64,000 bases of DNA from contig DASXVU010000048.1 in assembly GCA_036504055.1 (NCBI GenBank), positions 1 to 64,000 of the forward strand. The letters run 5' to 3'. Source of the stretch: Methanomassiliicoccales archaeon. GTDB lineage: Archaea > Thermoplasmatota > Thermoplasmata > Methanomassiliicoccales > UBA472. Below the pieces are notes generated by a model. The model was given only the letters and a program-made list of their open reading frames with translations. It ran no database searches and had not been told where the DNA came from. A program made the position numbers and the translations under genes. Of the stretch, positions 43,410 through 51,934 are shown piece by piece (the stretch's first letter is position 1; each line of letters begins with the position of its first letter).

Positions 43410-44039
43410 ATGAACCTAGTGTCATCGAATTACAGGATCGAGATAGCCTACATTGACCCCGAGACTTACTCGTCCATTGTAAATCATGACATGAGAAAGC
43501 GCATCCTGCGAACCCTTTACACTTCTACGAGGGACGCCCCCATATCCAAACAGGACCTGGCGGACAAGTTGGGGGTCGGCTACCACCAATTGGTCTACCA
43601 GCTGAACAACCACCTCAAGGATTTCTGGGCGGTGCGCGAGGAACGAAAGGTCAGGGGGACGAGGATGGAGCTTATCGAGCCGGCGAAACCATCCACCGTG
43701 TACATAACCTTCGGGAAGGATAACGGTATCTTCCTGGTGGACCCGATGGCCAACCTATTCGGACCGTTGTCCCGAAGCGGCACCAGGTGCGATACGTGCT
43801 CCTTCGCGGAAACGGCAAAGTGCATGACCGCGGTAAGTTCGAGCTGTTCCTGTGCTGTGGTTCCCAACGAGGCTGAGAAGAGCATACTGATCTCAAACGG
43901 CCGGAAGATACCATTCAAGCCGATGGACCATGCCATACTGTGTGCCATCAAGGGAATACCGCAGGGAGACAAGTGCGTCCTTGAGATACCCGGCGAGGGT
44001 TGCGCTTTCCTTCGGCAGCCGATGATGATCAAGAACTGA
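43410..44039 (+). CDS. Winged-helix regulator with Cys-rich sensor domain
   Basis: A 209-residue protein. Residues 22-90 form an ArsR/MarR-like winged helix (MRKRILRTLYTST, ISKQDLADKLGVGYHQLVYQL). Residues 95-209 contain eight cysteines: C127/C130 (CDTC), C138, C146/C148 (CSC), C178, C189 and C198, a pattern suggesting an Fe-S cluster or zinc site. A TATA element about 20-25 bp upstream of ATG 43410 implies a leaderless mRNA. Located directly after the COG0523 GTPase gene. Role as a metal, redox or nitric oxide sensor is inferred from the cysteines; the target is unknown. Confidence 0.7.
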   Translation: MNLVSSNYRIEIAYIDPETYSSIVNHDMRKRILRTLYTSTRDAPISKQDLADKLGVGYHQLVYQLNNHLKDFWAVREERKVRGTRMELIEPAKPSTVYITFGKDNGIFLVDPMANLFGPLSRSGTRCDTCSFAETAKCMTAVSSSCSCAVVPNEAEKSILISNGRKIPFKPMDHAILCAIKGIPQGDKCVLEIPGEGCAFLRQPMMIKN

Positions 44040-44209
44040 TCGATGGGCGATGACCTCTCGATGGTTAGTGTCCGAACCCCGATTCTCGCATTGGTCCGCT
44101 TTTTACCTCTCAATTACCCCCTACGGCCCGTCGGAGTGGCGTAAACACCCGTTAGTTATATATTCCCGGGACAACTAAGAAAGAACGCAAAGTTGGGACG
44201 GGGCAGGAA

Positions 44210-44653
44210 TTGGTAACAGTCGATCAGATGAACAGAAAGATCATCGGTCTTCTTCTGGCTGATGGTAGGATGACATACAACGACGTTTCTGTTAAGCTGA
44301 GACGTTCCTCATCGACGGTAAGGGACCGGATCCGCCGCCTGGAGGACGACAAGGTCATCCTGGGCTACTACGCCATCGTCAACGCGGAGCGCATGGGGAT
44401 GAACGCCGACGCCATCGTCCTGGCCAACCTGAACCATGAAACGAGCGCGGCCGACCTCAAGAAGCTGGCCAAGATCGAAGGGGTAAGGGAGGTCCTTCAG
44501 ATATCCGGTCAGAAGAGGATACTTGTCCGTGTTTCTGCCTCCGACAATCACTCGCTCGAGGACATCGTCACCCGGGAGCTGATCCCGATGGGATTGAAGG
44601 ACATCGAGCTGAAGGTCGTGCTGGATTCCGTATCCCGACCGCCCGGTCTCTGA
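44210..44653 (+). CDS. Lrp/AsnC family transcription regulator
   Basis: A 147-residue Lrp-type regulator. The N-terminal winged helix is seen in MNRKIIGLLLADGRMTYNDVSVKL and STVRDRIRRLEDDKVI, and the RAM ligand-binding domain in ADAIVLANL and VREVLQISGQKRILVRV. Start is TTG 44210 with a GGCAGGA sequence upstream, or ATG 44228. A TATA-like GTTATATATTCC lies at about 44153-44165. It is convergent with the glutamate synthase operon, 3 bp from the stop of the last gene. Control of amino acid or nitrogen metabolism is typical for the family. Confidence 0.88.
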   Translation: MVTVDQMNRKIIGLLLADGRMTYNDVSVKLRRSSSTVRDRIRRLEDDKVILGYYAIVNAERMGMNADAIVLANLNHETSAADLKKLAKIEGVREVLQISGQKRILVRVSASDNHSLEDIVTRELIPMGLKDIELKVVLDSVSRPPGL

Positions 44654-44656
44654 CGT

Positions 44657-45496
44657 TCAGATGTTCGTCTTGTCATAATAACCGCTGAACGGCCGCGAAG
44701 AGGACGGGTGGATCTTCACGAAATTGGAATAGTCTCTGCCGACCGGCTCGCCGAAGTATCCTTCGAATTCCTCGATCAGTGAGGTAAGCTCGGCCGAATC
44801 CTCCTCCGTCACCGGGGAAATGATGGCACCCGGTCCCAGCTGGCGGCTGGTGACCTTGCCCCTCACATATATCCGGCCTCCATGCATGCCGGCGCCGATA
44901 TTATGGCCCACGGGTGAATCCACATGACTGCGGAGGCCCAGCACCAGTATCGTCCCACCTGCCATGTACTCGCCCAGATAGTCCTTGACCGTCCCCCCGA
45001 TGACCAACGAAGGCCTGGTCTTTCCGAATTCCTTCATGTGTATCCCGACACGGTATCCTGAGGAACCCTTGATCATGATCGTTCCGCCCCGGGCGGACAG
45101 GCCAGTGACGTCCCAGGCATTCCCATGAATGATTATCTTGCCGGAGTTCATGGTGTTGCCGGTCATGTCCTGGGCATTGCCCAGCACTTCGATCGTCGGT
45201 CCGTTGAGGAATGCCCCCAGGCTGTTGCCCGGGGTCCCGTGGACCACTATGCGAAGGTCGGTACCGCTGGCCGTGGCGCCGATGTACCGCTGCCCCATGA
45301 CCTCCTCGATGATGATGGTCCTAATGTCCGAGGCGATCGCCTTTCGGATGGCGCAGTTAAGCGTTTTGTAGTGCAATGGCCCCTTCCCCGTGTCCCTGCC
45401 GTCGGCACGGATGGTGGCGACGCCTTCTTTGGTGAAGGTGCAGTCCTTGCCGCAGTCGCACTCGTCCGCATGGTATTCGTAATCGATATTGGACAT
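44657..45496 (-). CDS. Glutamate synthase GXGXG-domain subunit (GltB3-type)
   Basis: Stand-alone C-terminal beta-helix domain of glutamate synthase, 279 residues. Repeating G-x-x-G-x-x-x-G units (NTMNSGKIIIHGNAWDVTG, MAGGTILVLGLRS, GMHGGRIYVRG) give the right-handed beta-helix that couples the glutaminase and synthase domains. An N-terminal ECDCGKDC motif holds three cysteines. ATG 45496 overlaps the stop of the FMN subunit gene. This three-gene split of the large subunit is typical of archaea. It completes ammonia assimilation from glutamine and 2-oxoglutarate. Confidence 0.9.
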   Translation of the reverse strand: MSNIDYEYHADECDCGKDCTFTKEGVATIRADGRDTGKGPLHYKTLNCAIRKAIASDIRTIIIEEVMGQRYIGATASGTDLRIVVHGTPGNSLGAFLNGPTIEVLGNAQDMTGNTMNSGKIIIHGNAWDVTGLSARGGTIMIKGSSGYRVGIHMKEFGKTRPSLVIGGTVKDYLGEYMAGGTILVLGLRSHVDSPVGHNIGAGMHGGRIYVRGKVTSRQLGPGAIISPVTEEDSAELTSLIEEFEGYFGEPVGRDYSNFVKIHPSSSRPFSGYYDKTNI

Positions 45497-47034
45497 CAGC
45501 CCCACCCCTCTCCCACTGTCTTGAGCCCCATCACTTCCGCTATCTTCGGGTTCGGGCCCATGTATCTGAGGCGGTCACGGTTTCCCACCAACGATTCGAC
45601 CGAGTCGATGCCCATGCCGCCGATGACCTCACGCAGCTCCTCGTTCCATGCCCTGAACAGCCGTACCACACGGGCCGCGGCCTGCTCTGGGTCCAACCGG
45701 GCCATCAGATCCTCCCTTTGGGTCGCGATTCCCCAGGGGCACAGTCCGCGATGGCACTGTTGGCATACCCGGCAGCCCATGGCGATCATGGCTGCGGTCG
45801 AGACCATGGCGATGTCCGCACCGAGGGCTATGGCCTTGATCATGTCGGCGCTGCATCTTATGCCACCGCCGGCAGCGATGGTGACCCGGTTGCGCAGCCC
45901 TTCATCGGTCAACCTCTTGTCCACCACGGCGATGGCCACCTCGATCGGGAGACCTGCATTGTCCCTTATGACCCTGGGGGCTGAGCCGGTCCCTCCTTTG
46001 AAACCGTCGATGGTGATGAAATCCGCCCCGGCTCGGACGATGCCCGAAGCGATCGCTCCGACGTTATGGACGGCGGCGATCTTCACCCCGACCGGACGTC
46101 CGTACTCGGTGGCCTCCTTGAGCACGGAGATCAGCTGCTGAAGGTCCTCGATCGAATAGATATCGTGGTGGGGATAGGGCGACAGCGCGTCCGTCCCAAG
46201 CGGTATCATCCGGGTCTCGGAGATGAGCTTGGTGACCTTCTCGCCCGGCAGATGTCCGCCCAGGCCGGGCTTGGCTCCCTGACCCACCTTGATCTCCACG
46301 GCCGCGGTGTTCTTCAGGTAGCTGGCGTTCACGCCGAAACGCCCTGATGCGACCTCCGAGCAGATGTGGTCCGCATAGACGTAGAAGTCCTCGTGCAGTC
46401 CGCCTTCCCCAGAACCGGCGATGATGTTGAGCTCCTTGGCGGCCATGAACAATGCCTTCTGGGTGTTGTAGGACACGGAACCAAGTGAGACGTGCCCTAA
46501 CATGATCGGCATGTCCATTTCGATTATCGGACCCTCGCCGCCGCACAGCTTCATGTGCTCCCCTTCGCATACCTCGATCCTGCCCGGGCGCCCGCCCAGA
46601 TAGGTCCTGGTCTCTACCGGTTCACGCAACGGGTCGATCGACGGGTTGGTGACCTGTGCGGCATCCAACAGGATATCCTCGAAAATGACGTCGTACGGTT
46701 CGTCGGTGCCGCAGGAGGAGAGAAGCACACCGCCGCTGTTCGCCTGTGCATAGATCCCGCGCCTCATCCTCTCGGTCCAGTTCCCATGAGGCGGGAATTG
46801 CGACGGCAGCGGCCTGATCTCGATGGCGCTGGTCGGGCAGACCGCGATGCACCTGCCGCAGGCCACGCAACCTCCCTTCGGTACCACCTTGTTGTCCCGC
46901 ACGTCGATCGCCTGGAACGAGCATTCGTTCACACAGCGCTTGCACTGGACGCAGGTGTTGTAGTTGATCGTCGGCATGAACTTCTCTGGCAGTCTGGTCT
47001 CCATGCGCTTAGGCCGGTCGGTCTTTTCGCTCAT
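45496..47034 (-). CDS. Glutamate synthase FMN-domain subunit with ferredoxin module (GltB2-type)
   Basis: Synthase subunit of 512 residues. The N terminus carries two [4Fe-4S] motifs, CVQCKRCVNEC (28-38) and CVACGRCIAVCP, which accept electrons from ferredoxin. The FMN barrel follows, with IDGFKGGTGSAP, and the 3Fe-4S ligands appear in CRVCQQCHRGLCPWG. It converts 2-oxoglutarate and ammonia (channelled from the GATase subunit) to glutamate. Starts 4 bp inside the end of the GATase gene (ATGA overlap). The ferredoxin module suggests independence from an NADPH-binding GltD. Confidence 0.92.
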   Translation of the reverse strand: MSEKTDRPKRMETRLPEKFMPTINYNTCVQCKRCVNECSFQAIDVRDNKVVPKGGCVACGRCIAVCPTSAIEIRPLPSQFPPHGNWTERMRRGIYAQANSGGVLLSSCGTDEPYDVIFEDILLDAAQVTNPSIDPLREPVETRTYLGGRPGRIEVCEGEHMKLCGGEGPIIEMDMPIMLGHVSLGSVSYNTQKALFMAAKELNIIAGSGEGGLHEDFYVYADHICSEVASGRFGVNASYLKNTAAVEIKVGQGAKPGLGGHLPGEKVTKLISETRMIPLGTDALSPYPHHDIYSIEDLQQLISVLKEATEYGRPVGVKIAAVHNVGAIASGIVRAGADFITIDGFKGGTGSAPRVIRDNAGLPIEVAIAVVDKRLTDEGLRNRVTIAAGGGIRCSADMIKAIALGADIAMVSTAAMIAMGCRVCQQCHRGLCPWGIATQREDLMARLDPEQAAARVVRLFRAWNEELREVIGGMGIDSVESLVGNRDRLRYMGPNPKIAEVMGLKTVGEGWG

Positions 47035-48269
47035 TGCTTAGCCCCCTGGAACGGATGCTCGATCCCCGCCCTGATGATGCCCTTGCCCACCTGGGCGATG
47101 AAAGGGCTGCCGGCATTGCAAGTCCAGGTGATCGCATCCGGCTGAACTGTCCGGACCGCGCACTCCTCCGAGGCGCAGAACGCCAACCGGTCGTCCGGTG
47201 ACTTGCCCACCAACATCGGTCTAAGCTTCTTGCGGTCGGCCAGCGCGATCAGGGTGATCTCTGGCTGGGAACGGCCGACCAGGATCGAGAACGGACCGTT
47301 TAGGAACGCCTCCCGATAGGCTATGCGGAGCCAGGTGGCCAGCTTCCGGCTGTCAGGATCCAGTGTGGCTATCTCTTCATGGGTCCATGGGGCCATGGCG
47401 AAGGCCGCAGCCTGGATGGGCAGTTTGTGCTTGCGCACCAGCAGGTCCCAGATGTAAGACACGACCTCGGTGTCGGTCTGAACCGTGCACTTGTAGCCGT
47501 TCATCTCGACCAGCTTCTTGTTCACCCCGTAGGAGGTGATCTCCCCATTGTGGCATACTCCCCAATCGAGAACGCTCATGGGATGGGCACCCGCCCACCA
47601 CGCCGGAGAGTTGGTTGGGAATCTGGAATGGGATATCCAAAGATTGCCGCTGTAGCGGGATATGTCGTAGAAGTCGGCGATCTCATAGGAGTAACCGTTA
47701 CCCTTGAAGACCGCCATGTTCTTGCCCGAGGATACGATCTGGGCCCCGTTCATGGTGGAATTGACATGCATGACCACCTGGATGATGAAGTCGTCCTGGG
47801 CCAGTTGCGTATTGCCAAACCAATCCTTGCCTGGTTTGGGTGTGACGAAGTATCTCCAGATCTTGGGAAAGGGAGGGGTCATGGTCTGGACCGGACGGGA
47901 GTAGACCTTCTCTGCATGGTGGATCTCGAGATAATCCTTGAAGAACTCCTCCACCCGCTTCTTGATCTCCTCGTCATCGAAGAACACCTGAAAACAATAC
48001 TCGTCAAGGTGCTGCGGGAACAGACCGTAACATGCATAGCCTGCGCCCAGTCCATTCTCCCTTTCGCCCATGGTCCTGAGCATCGACCCGATACGGTTAC
48101 CGGAGATCGTGCTGCCGTCCAGTGCCATCACTCCGGCGATGCCGCATCCCCCCATGAGGTAGGTGGACCCGGCGGGCCTGGCGGCTCCGTAAGCATATTC
48201 TGGTTTGGGGAGCGGGTTGCTTGCCCGTGACACACATCTGTGGTGACGTTCATCACCGAAATTTTCCAT
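47031..48269 (-). CDS. Glutamate synthase glutamine amidotransferase subunit (GltB1-type)
   Basis: Class II glutaminase domain of 412 residues. The catalytic cysteine sits in GGCGIAGVMAL and is residue 42 of the chosen reading frame, so a 41-residue N-terminal stretch must be removed to expose it, as with the GltB propeptide of bacteria. Substrate-binding motifs SRFPTNSPA, WGVCHNGEITSYG and QTDTEVVSY are intact. ATG 48269 was preferred because AGGAG lies 9-13 bp upstream; ATG 48305 has no such sequence and ATG 48155 (giving MGGCG) lacks one too. First gene of the gltB1-B2-B3 operon. Confidence 0.85.
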   Translation of the reverse strand: MENFGDERHHRCVSRASNPLPKPEYAYGAARPAGSTYLMGGCGIAGVMALDGSTISGNRIGSMLRTMGERENGLGAGYACYGLFPQHLDEYCFQVFFDDEEIKKRVEEFFKDYLEIHHAEKVYSRPVQTMTPPFPKIWRYFVTPKPGKDWFGNTQLAQDDFIIQVVMHVNSTMNGAQIVSSGKNMAVFKGNGYSYEIADFYDISRYSGNLWISHSRFPTNSPAWWAGAHPMSVLDWGVCHNGEITSYGVNKKLVEMNGYKCTVQTDTEVVSYIWDLLVRKHKLPIQAAAFAMAPWTHEEIATLDPDSRKLATWLRIAYREAFLNGPFSILVGRSQPEITLIALADRKKLRPMLVGKSPDDRLAFCASEECAVRTVQPDAITWTCNAGSPFIAQVGKGIIRAGIEHPFQGAKQ

Positions 48270-48305
48270 ATTACTTGCTCCTGTTGACGACGAAATCTTT
48301 CCCAT

Positions 48306-48771
48306 GGGATGGTCCGATGAAGAACGGTCCTCGCATCAAAGTCTCTGTAGTTGTCTCCATATGAGTTATTATACTTTCCAGAGAAACCCGCTGCAATGGC
48401 GAACGAAACCCTCCCAAGTCCTGGGCTGCCTTCTGTGGGTGGGGGCACCTATCGTCCATATTTGAGCGGGGGACCATCGCCCGCTGCTAGTTCCCGGAGA
48501 TATATATGCATCATTGTTTTATTGATTCATATGGGAATACAGCTCCAATTCGACTGTACAATTGTCTAGTTTATGGTGCAGTTGTCCGAATCTCATAGTC
48601 ATTTAAGCGAAATATTTTCATATTATCTAGCTATTTGTCTAGTCACTGTAATTCAGAATCACAAATCCAACATTGATTCCCCCGAGGATTTGTTCATATG
48701 ATTCTGGCAAAGCTTAAGTTCGGCGTGAACAATTAAGCTCCGCAGTAGGTCACAAGTAAAGGTAGATTCCC
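48306..48771. promoter_or_regulatory. Long AT-rich divergent control region with repeats
   Basis: About 466 bp with no credible gene, between glutamate synthase and the HTH-CBS regulator. A minus-strand TATA candidate AAGTATAATAA lies at about 48366-48376. A direct repeat TTGTCTAGT occurs at about 48563 and 48636, 73 bp apart. Just upstream of the regulator gene is an imperfect inverted repeat, AGCTTAA-GTTC / GAAC-AA-TTAAGCT (about 48711-48739), a strong operator candidate. Another AT-rich tract, AGATATATATGCATC, is at about 48499-48513. Confidence 0.45.
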
Positions 48772-49407
48772 ATGTCTTCGGCCCGGATCGCATTGGTACC
48801 CCAGCTCCCAGATCTTGACAAGATACGTCAGATGAGGAAGAGATTGAACCTCTCGCAGCGTGAATTGGCGAATTTGGCAGGAGTAAGTCAATCGCTGATC
48901 GCAAAGATCGAGCGCGGTAGCATCGATCCATCCTATAGCAACGTGCGCAAGATCCTCGTGGCCTTCGAGGAAGTGCTCAGAAGGCGCAAGGTCGAGGGCA
49001 TGAAGACCGGGAACCAGCTCACCGTGGGCGATCTGGCCACCCGCGGGGTCATCCATGTGACCCCAGACCAGACGATCGGCGAAGGGACCGAGAGGATGAT
49101 GAAGGGGCGGTTCACACAACTGCCAGTGATCGTCGGTGAGCGGGTCGTCGGTGGCATAACCGATGACAGGATCCGTGACTATACCATAGAGGAAACTAAA
49201 TCTGGCCGGAAGACCTATGATGAGGTCATGAGGACCAAGATCGAGGAGATCATGGATGAGCCATTTCCCATACTCTCCGAGGACACGCCCATAGACCTTG
49301 CCTCGTTCCATCTGCAACGCGAGGAAGCTATCCTCATCTCTCGAAAGGGTCAGATCGTAGGTATCCTCACCAGCGCGGATTTCCTCAACCTTGGCCTTAA
49401 CCAGTAA
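48772..49407 (+). CDS. XRE-type HTH regulator with CBS domain pair
   Basis: A 211-residue protein. Residues 15-72 are a Cro/CI helix-turn-helix (MRKRLNLSQRELANLAGVSQ, SLIAKIERGS). Residues about 78-210 are two CBS domains (QLTVGDLATRGVIHVTPDQT, GRFTQLPVIVGERVVGGITD; EEIMDEPFPILSEDTP, GQIVGILTSADFL), which usually bind adenine nucleotides or SAM. This HTH-CBS layout is common in archaea. Divergent from the glutamate synthase operon across a repeat-rich region, so energy-responsive control of nitrogen assimilation is a fair but untested idea. Confidence 0.88.
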   Translation: MSSARIALVPQLPDLDKIRQMRKRLNLSQRELANLAGVSQSLIAKIERGSIDPSYSNVRKILVAFEEVLRRRKVEGMKTGNQLTVGDLATRGVIHVTPDQTIGEGTERMMKGRFTQLPVIVGERVVGGITDDRIRDYTIEETKSGRKTYDEVMRTKIEEIMDEPFPILSEDTPIDLASFHLQREEAILISRKGQIVGILTSADFLNLGLNQ

Positions 49408-49421
49408 AGCTAGCGGTCAAT

Positions 49422-49724
49422 ATGCTCAAACATATAGTCATGTGGAGGCTGAAGGAATCGGCCGGAGGCCGGACGAAGGAACAGAATGCCATTCAGGCAA
49501 AGGAAATGCTCGACCTTCTCCCTTTCAGGATCAAGGAGATAAAGAAGCTAGAGGTAGGGATCAATGTACTGAACACTCCGACCTCCTATGACCTGGTCCT
49601 CATCGTGGACTTCGCGAACATCCTGGACCTCCAGACATATCAGGCGCATCCCGAACATGTCAAGGTGGCCGATTACGTCCTCAAGATAAGAGAGACCCGG
49701 GCCGTCGTCGACTACGAGTATTAA
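49422..49724 (+). CDS. Dabb (stress-responsive A/B barrel) protein
   Basis: A 100-residue dimeric alpha/beta-barrel domain protein. LKHIVMWRLKE at the N terminus, the mid-region SYDLVLIVDFAN and the YQAHPEHVKVADYV segment are the Dabb family signature. It stands alone as the full protein. Family members are linked to stress or to polyketide cyclisation, but the function of stand-alone microbial copies is largely unknown. It follows the HTH-CBS gene by 14 bp, so the two are probably co-transcribed. Confidence 0.85.
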   Translation: MLKHIVMWRLKESAGGRTKEQNAIQAKEMLDLLPFRIKEIKKLEVGINVLNTPTSYDLVLIVDFANILDLQTYQAHPEHVKVADYVLKIRETRAVVDYEY

Positions 49725-49749
49725 TCATCGATCCACATCTCGGTGTGCA

Positions 49750-50352
49750 ATGAAGAAGAAAGATCTGGAGATCCTCTTACAATCCATCCCGCCATTTGAC
49801 AGGCCGAAGGCTTCGCTGGAGCAGTACTCGACACCATCAGTGATCGCGGCGGACTTCCTTTTCACGGCCTATGCCGATGGGGATATTGCAGACAAGGCCG
49901 TGGCTGACCTGGGATGCGGGACCGGGATACTGGCCATTGGAGCTGGTAAATTGGGCGCGAAGCGCGTGATCGGGGTGGACCTGGACGAGAACGCCATCAC
50001 GCAGGCCAAGGCCAACGCCAAGTTCATCGGGGTGGATGTCGACTTCCTCAACCTCAATGTGATAGATTTCGACGAGAAGGTGGACACAGTGGTCATGAAC
50101 CCACCTTTCGGGTCTCAAAAAAGGAACGCGGACCGGCCCTTCCTCGACACGGCGATGACCGTCGCAGACACGGTCTATTCCATCCACATGACCGACACCG
50201 TCGACTTCCTGGCCAAGTATATTTCTGACCGTGGTTTTTACGTGGACTACCAGAAAAGGTATAAATTCGAGATTCCTCATATGTTTTCGTTCCATACGAA
50301 GGCTAAGAAGTGTTTCGACGTTTCGCTTCTCTGCTTGCGCAGAATTGGGTGA
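49750..50352 (+). CDS. METTL5-like nucleic-acid methyltransferase
   Basis: A 200-residue SAM methyltransferase. Motif I is DLGCGTGILAIGAGKLGA (about 54-71) and the catalytic motif IV is NPPFG (about 117-121), which marks N6-adenine methyltransferases. The layout, N-terminal SLEQYSTPS and length match archaeal relatives of METTL5, which modifies small-subunit rRNA. It overlaps the csl4 gene by 1 bp, placing it with RNA-processing genes. rRNA as the target is inferred from family and context. Confidence 0.85.
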   Translation: MKKKDLEILLQSIPPFDRPKASLEQYSTPSVIAADFLFTAYADGDIADKAVADLGCGTGILAIGAGKLGAKRVIGVDLDENAITQAKANAKFIGVDVDFLNLNVIDFDEKVDTVVMNPPFGSQKRNADRPFLDTAMTVADTVYSIHMTDTVDFLAKYISDRGFYVDYQKRYKFEIPHMFSFHTKAKKCFDVSLLCLRRIG

Positions 50353-50921
50353 TGAAAATGAACGATAAGAGAAAGGTCTTGCCCGGCGACGAAGTGGCCG
50401 AGGCTGAGGAGTACTTGCCGGCTGAGGGCACCTACGAGGAGAACGGCAAGGTATTTTCTGCTCTCAAAGGCACCCTAGAGCTTGACGACAAGGAGAAGGT
50501 CGCCAAGGTGGTCGCCGAGAACCCGATGGTCACACTAAATATCGGCGATGAGGTGTTCGCCGAGATCACCGACGTACGTGCCTCGATGGCCATAGCCGAG
50601 GTGGTCGTGGTCAACGGCAAGAGCCGCAACATCACCGGAGACACCAATGGCACCATCCACGTATCCAAGCTGTCTCAGGAATATGTGCAGGACGTAGGCC
50701 GTGAGGTCAGGCCCAGCGATATCATCAGGGCCAAGGTGACCCAGGTCAAGCCATCTGTCCAACTGACCACCGCCGGTCCGCACTATGGCGTCGTGAAGGC
50801 CCTTTGCCGCAAGTGCCGGCAGCCGCTGCTGAAGGTCGACAAAGGCCTCTATTGCAACTCTTGCGAGAGAGGCGACATGAGGAAGTTGGCCGATGACTAC
50901 GGCGATGTGGAGAGCATCTGA
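50352..50921 (+). CDS. csl4: Exosome RNA-binding subunit Csl4
   Basis: A 189-residue cap protein of the archaeal RNA exosome. The N-terminal domain begins KVLPGDEVAEAEEYLPAEG, an S1 domain spans about 60-140 (IGDEVFAEITDVRASMAIAEV, RPSDIIRAKVTQVKPSV), and a C-terminal zinc ribbon has CRKC and CNSC pairs. ATG 50352 overlaps the methyltransferase stop; ATG 50358 is a near alternative. A perfect 10-bp hairpin begins at the stop codon. Csl4 links RNA substrates and the DnaG subunit to the exosome core. Confidence 0.93.
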   Translation: MKMNDKRKVLPGDEVAEAEEYLPAEGTYEENGKVFSALKGTLELDDKEKVAKVVAENPMVTLNIGDEVFAEITDVRASMAIAEVVVVNGKSRNITGDTNGTIHVSKLSQEYVQDVGREVRPSDIIRAKVTQVKPSVQLTTAGPHYGVVKALCRKCRQPLLKVDKGLYCNSCERGDMRKLADDYGDVESI

Positions 50922-50945
50922 AACGGGACCTTGGTCCCGTTTTCC
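50921..50945 (+). terminator. Strong terminator hairpin after csl4
   Basis: AAACGGGACC-TT-GGTCCCGTTT forms a perfect 10-bp stem with a 2-nt loop, starting at the last base of the csl4 stop codon and running into TTTTCCTTATTTCCC. Good intrinsic-terminator-like structure. Confidence 0.65.
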
Positions 50946-51036
50946 TTATTTCCCGATCATCTTTCTCATGAATCACAGCTCTCTGCTAGAAAAGCATATA
51001 TCTAACGGACCGGGTTCAACAACGGAGTGAGGTCGC

Positions 51037-51222
51037 ATGGCAAAGAGCAACGAGGACCTGGCCAGAGAGATCAAGGAGCTCAAGGAAGAGGTCCAACAGA
51101 TGAAGGAGATCATGACGCTCCTTCTGAACATGGTCGTCGAACAAGAGGATGACGAAGGCGACGAGGATTTCGTCACCTACCCCGGAATGGCGACCACGAG
51201 CGATTTCAAGACCAACAATTGA
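51037..51222 (+). CDS. Small coiled-coil protein, unknown
   Basis: A 61-residue acidic protein. Residues 5-37 form a heptad-like helix (LAREIKELKEEVQQMKEIM, then LLLNMVVEQ) followed by an acidic tail and TYPGMATTSDF. ATG is preceded by GGAGTGAGGT, a good ribosome-binding site, and a TATA-like GCATATATC lies about 40-45 bp upstream, which supports it as a real gene. No family was recognised. It lies between csl4 and the ThiI-like gene. Confidence 0.6.
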   Translation: MAKSNEDLAREIKELKEEVQQMKEIMTLLLNMVVEQEDDEGDEDFVTYPGMATTSDFKTNN

Positions 51223-51280
51223 TCGGCGTCCGTCTTTTCCCGGCAATGTTATTATGGGGGATAACTTCCCTAGTCCCGAT

Positions 51281-51934
51281 ATGAAGGCAGTGGCGCTCAT
51301 TTCCGGCGGTATCGATTCACCCGTGGCCGCCTACATGATGGCAATGAGGGGGGTAGACCTGACACTCCTCCACATGGACAACCGTCCCTATGGGGCACCG
51401 GGCAGCGTACGCAAGACATCCCGGATGATCGCACCGCTGGAAAAGGCCACCGGCAAGAGCTTCGATTTCTATTATGCGCCGCATGGAAGGAACAACCAGA
51501 TCAACGCCGAGAAGTGCCGGGCGACCTTCCAGTGCGTCCTTTGCAAGCGTCAGATGCTGCGGACGGCGAAAGGGTTCGCGGAAAGGATAGGCGCCGACGC
51601 CATCGTGACCGGGGAATCGCTCGGCCAGGTCGCCTCCCAGACGCTCCAGAACCTGAGGGCGGAAACCTATGGCATCGACTTCCCGATCCTGCGCCCGCTC
51701 ATCGGTCTGGACAAGATCGAGATCGAGTTCATCGGGAAGCAGATCGGGACCTATGAGATATCCATCTCACACGGAAAGGCACCGGCGTGCACCATCGTTC
51801 CGGACAGACCTGTCACCATGGCCCGGCCGGAGCGTATACTGGAAGAAGAGGCCAAGATCGACGTCCCAGAGCAGCTCAAGTACGCTCTGGACAACATCAG
51901 ATCGCTCAAAGACCTGGATAAAGAGAACAGTTGA
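51281..51934 (+). CDS. ThiI-like tRNA sulfurtransferase lacking the THUMP domain
   Basis: A 217-residue PP-loop ATPase of the ThiI family. The PP loop is SGGIDSP at the N terminus. A CVLC motif (CxxC) and a later cysteine in KAPACTIVPD match the three ligands of the Fe-S cluster described for methanogen ThiI. The N-terminal ferredoxin-like and THUMP tRNA-binding domains of full ThiI are missing, so it either uses a separate THUMP protein or modifies another target. ATG 51281 is chosen because TTATTATGG about 27 bp upstream looks like a TATA box; ATG 51254 is the alternative. Its end overlaps a convergent gene by 29 bp. Confidence 0.8.
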   Translation: MKAVALISGGIDSPVAAYMMAMRGVDLTLLHMDNRPYGAPGSVRKTSRMIAPLEKATGKSFDFYYAPHGRNNQINAEKCRATFQCVLCKRQMLRTAKGFAERIGADAIVTGESLGQVASQTLQNLRAETYGIDFPILRPLIGLDKIEIEFIGKQIGTYEISISHGKAPACTIVPDRPVTMARPERILEEEAKIDVPEQLKYALDNIRSLKDLDKENS

